Shown: positions 63,321-64,000 of the stretch, in pieces | Numbering within the stretch: the stretch's first letter is position 1 | Layout of the letters: every line of letters starts with the position of its first letter | NCBI RefSeq assembly: GCF_900636545.1 | Contig: NZ_LR134290.1 | Span: 4,340,001-4,404,000 of the forward strand | Direction: 5' to 3' | Source: Pseudomonas mendocina | GTDB lineage: Bacteria > Pseudomonadota > Gammaproteobacteria > Pseudomonadales > Pseudomonadaceae | Length of the DNA: 64,000 nucleotides | Translations under genes and position numbers: made by a program | Notes under the pieces: model-generated | Databases searched by the model: none | What the model saw: only the letters and a program-made list of their open reading frames with translations | What the model was told of the DNA's origin: nothing

Positions 63321-63785
63321 TTACATCTGGCTTTGCAGGTACTTCTCCAGCCCCAGCTTGTCGATTAGCTGCAGCTGAATCTCCAGCCAATAGGCGTGGT
63401 CTTCCTCGGTATCCTTGAGCTGTGCCAGGAGGATGTCGCGAGTCTGGTAATCCTGATGCTTCTCGCACAGTTCAATACCCTTGCTCAGGGCCGCGCGCAC
63501 CTCGTATTCCAGGGCTAGGTCGAGCTTCAGCGCCTCAGGCACGGTCTGGCCGAAGGTGAAGGCGTTGGGCACCATGTCCGGCACACCCTCGAGGAAGATG
63601 ATGCGCTTGAGCAGCGCATCGGCGTGCTGGGTTTCCTCCTCCATCTCATGGTTGATGCGCTCGTAGAGCTTGCTGAAGCCCCAGTCCTCATACAGCCGCG
63701 AATGGATGAAATACTGGTCACGCGCGGCCAGCTCGCCCTTGAGCAGATGCTTGAGATAGTCGACGACTTCGGTATGGCCTTTCAT
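63321..63785 (-). CDS. Ferritin/bacterioferritin-like iron storage protein (FtnA/BfrA type)
   Basis: 154 residues from the ATG at 63785. The ferroxidase centre residues lie in [20 protein letters not shown] (Glu18 region), [11 protein letters not shown] (Glu50/51, His54) and [10 protein letters not shown]. Residue 52 is Thr, whereas haem-binding bacterioferritins have Met52 there. This resembles the P. aeruginosa subunit first called BfrA and later treated as FtnA, also encoded between uvrA and a catalase gene. It stores iron and removes Fe2+/H2O2, which fits its position beside katG. Confidence 0.92.
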   Translation of the reverse strand: MKGHTEVVDYLKHLLKGELAARDQYFIHSRLYEDWGFSKLYERINHEMEEETQHADALLKRIIFLEGVPDMVPNAFTFGQTVPEALKLDLALEYEVRAALSKGIELCEKHQDYQTRDILLAQLKDTEEDHAYWLEIQLQLIDKLGLEKYLQSQM

Positions 63786-63860
63786 GCCGGGCATTCCTTG
63801 TAGCATTCATGAACAGGTGGCAATGCTCCGCCTGCCGCAGGGTTCGGTCAAGCAAAAGCA

Positions 63861-63885
63861 CAACGCCTCAGCGAGGGAGGCGTTG
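63861..63885 (-). terminator. Hairpin downstream of katG
   Basis: CAACGCCTC (63861-63869) and GAGGCGTTG (63877-63885) form a 9-bp stem. On the minus strand it is followed by TGCTTTTGCTT, a modest U tract, 37 bp after the katG stop. Confidence 0.65.
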
Positions 63886-63921
63886 CGGTTTGCTGACGCA
63901 CCAGCGATGCGTCCGTCAGCC

Positions 63922-64000
63922 TCAGGCCAGATCGAAACGATCCAGGTTCATCACCTTGGTCCAGGCGGCGACGAAGTCCTTGACCAGCTTCTCCTTGCCG
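63922..64000 (-). CDS. katG: Catalase-peroxidase, C-terminal end (truncated by window)
   Basis: Only the last 26 codons are in view, read from the window edge: KEKLVKDFVAAWTKVMNL then DRFDLA and a stop at 63922-63924. This ending (KDFVAAWTKVMNLDRFDL) is the near-invariant C-terminus of bacterial KatG. The enzyme degrades H2O2 and organic peroxides. The gene runs leftward into the ferritin region. In P. aeruginosa the catalase at this place is KatA; here it appears to be KatG instead. Confidence 0.85.
   Translation of the reverse strand, partial: GKEKLVKDFVAAWTKVMNLDRFDLA

Overview
The window looks like chromosomal DNA of a Pseudomonas species (Gammaproteobacteria), probably from the P. mendocina/oleovorans side of the genus. 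This is an inference from the high GC content, Pseudomonas-type REP hairpins (GTGGGAGCGGCTTCAGCCGCGA), and a gene order matching, from memory, the P. aeruginosa stretches xseB-ispA-dxs, ribA through nrdR, ybbN-zinc operon-oprG and ssb-MFS-uvrA-ferritin. No rRNA, tRNA, CRISPR array, prophage or transposase gene was seen.

Region 1 (1-15.8 kb) is an accessory catabolic block for primary amines. Its core is a five-gene operon (12412-15808) for a tryptophan tryptophylquinone (TTQ) amine dehydrogenase: heavy chain, MauE-like and MauD-like maturation proteins, light chain and a monohaem cytochrome c. Residue spacing in the light chain fits aromatic amine dehydrogenase (aauBEDA) better than methylamine dehydrogenase. 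Upstream lie a phenylacetaldehyde dehydrogenase-like gene (FeaB type), a FeaR-like AraC regulator, a MarR regulator, two outer-membrane barrel proteins, a GMC oxidoreductase, an orphan PotD-like binding protein, an Aer-like chemoreceptor, a class II aldolase-type gene and a truncated ketopantoate reductase-like gene. The strongest new signal is a tandem operator, TGGCA-N8-CAA repeated at exactly 21 bp. It occurs in front of four transcription units here (PotD-like, GMC operon, aauB operon, divergent porin) and closely resembles the TGNCA-N8-AAA pair described for E. coli FeaR. This points to one regulon joining all four.

Region 2 (15.9-24.6 kb) holds a TSUP permease, xseB, ispA, a small secreted DUF2388-type protein, a single-chain biotin-dependent acyl-CoA carboxylase with an epoxide-hydrolase-like alpha/beta hydrolase, and dxs. 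Region 3 (24.6-34.4 kb) has the respiratory formate dehydrogenase fdnGHI-fdhE behind an Anr/Fnr-type promoter; the catalytic residue is Cys, not Sec, and no selAB follows. Then come a cobalamin riboswitch with btuB, a 182-bp element bounded by perfect 16-bp inverted repeats, and a convergent btuF-like gene.

Region 4 (34.0-43.1 kb, minus strand) is the riboflavin/thiamine/NusB/NrdR housekeeping cluster, with an FMN riboswitch between ribD and ribE. Region 5 (43.2-49.4 kb) has a lipoprotein, a methyltransferase, the thioredoxin-like co-chaperone YbbN/CnoX and a zinc-linked operon (His-rich DUF2796 protein, ABC ATPase and permease, DUF3299 protein) preceded by a palindromic Zur-like site.

Region 6 (49.5-54.4 kb, minus) is a TonB energy-transduction operon of the TonB2/TtpC type (DUF3450, long ExbB/TtpC, ExbB, ExbD, TonB, TPR protein). 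Region 7 (54.5-64 kb) carries oprG, two sugar-nucleotide-type SDR genes, an HxlR regulator with a divergent glutathione S-transferase, ssb, an MFS transporter, uvrA, a ferritin-like gene and the 3' end of katG.
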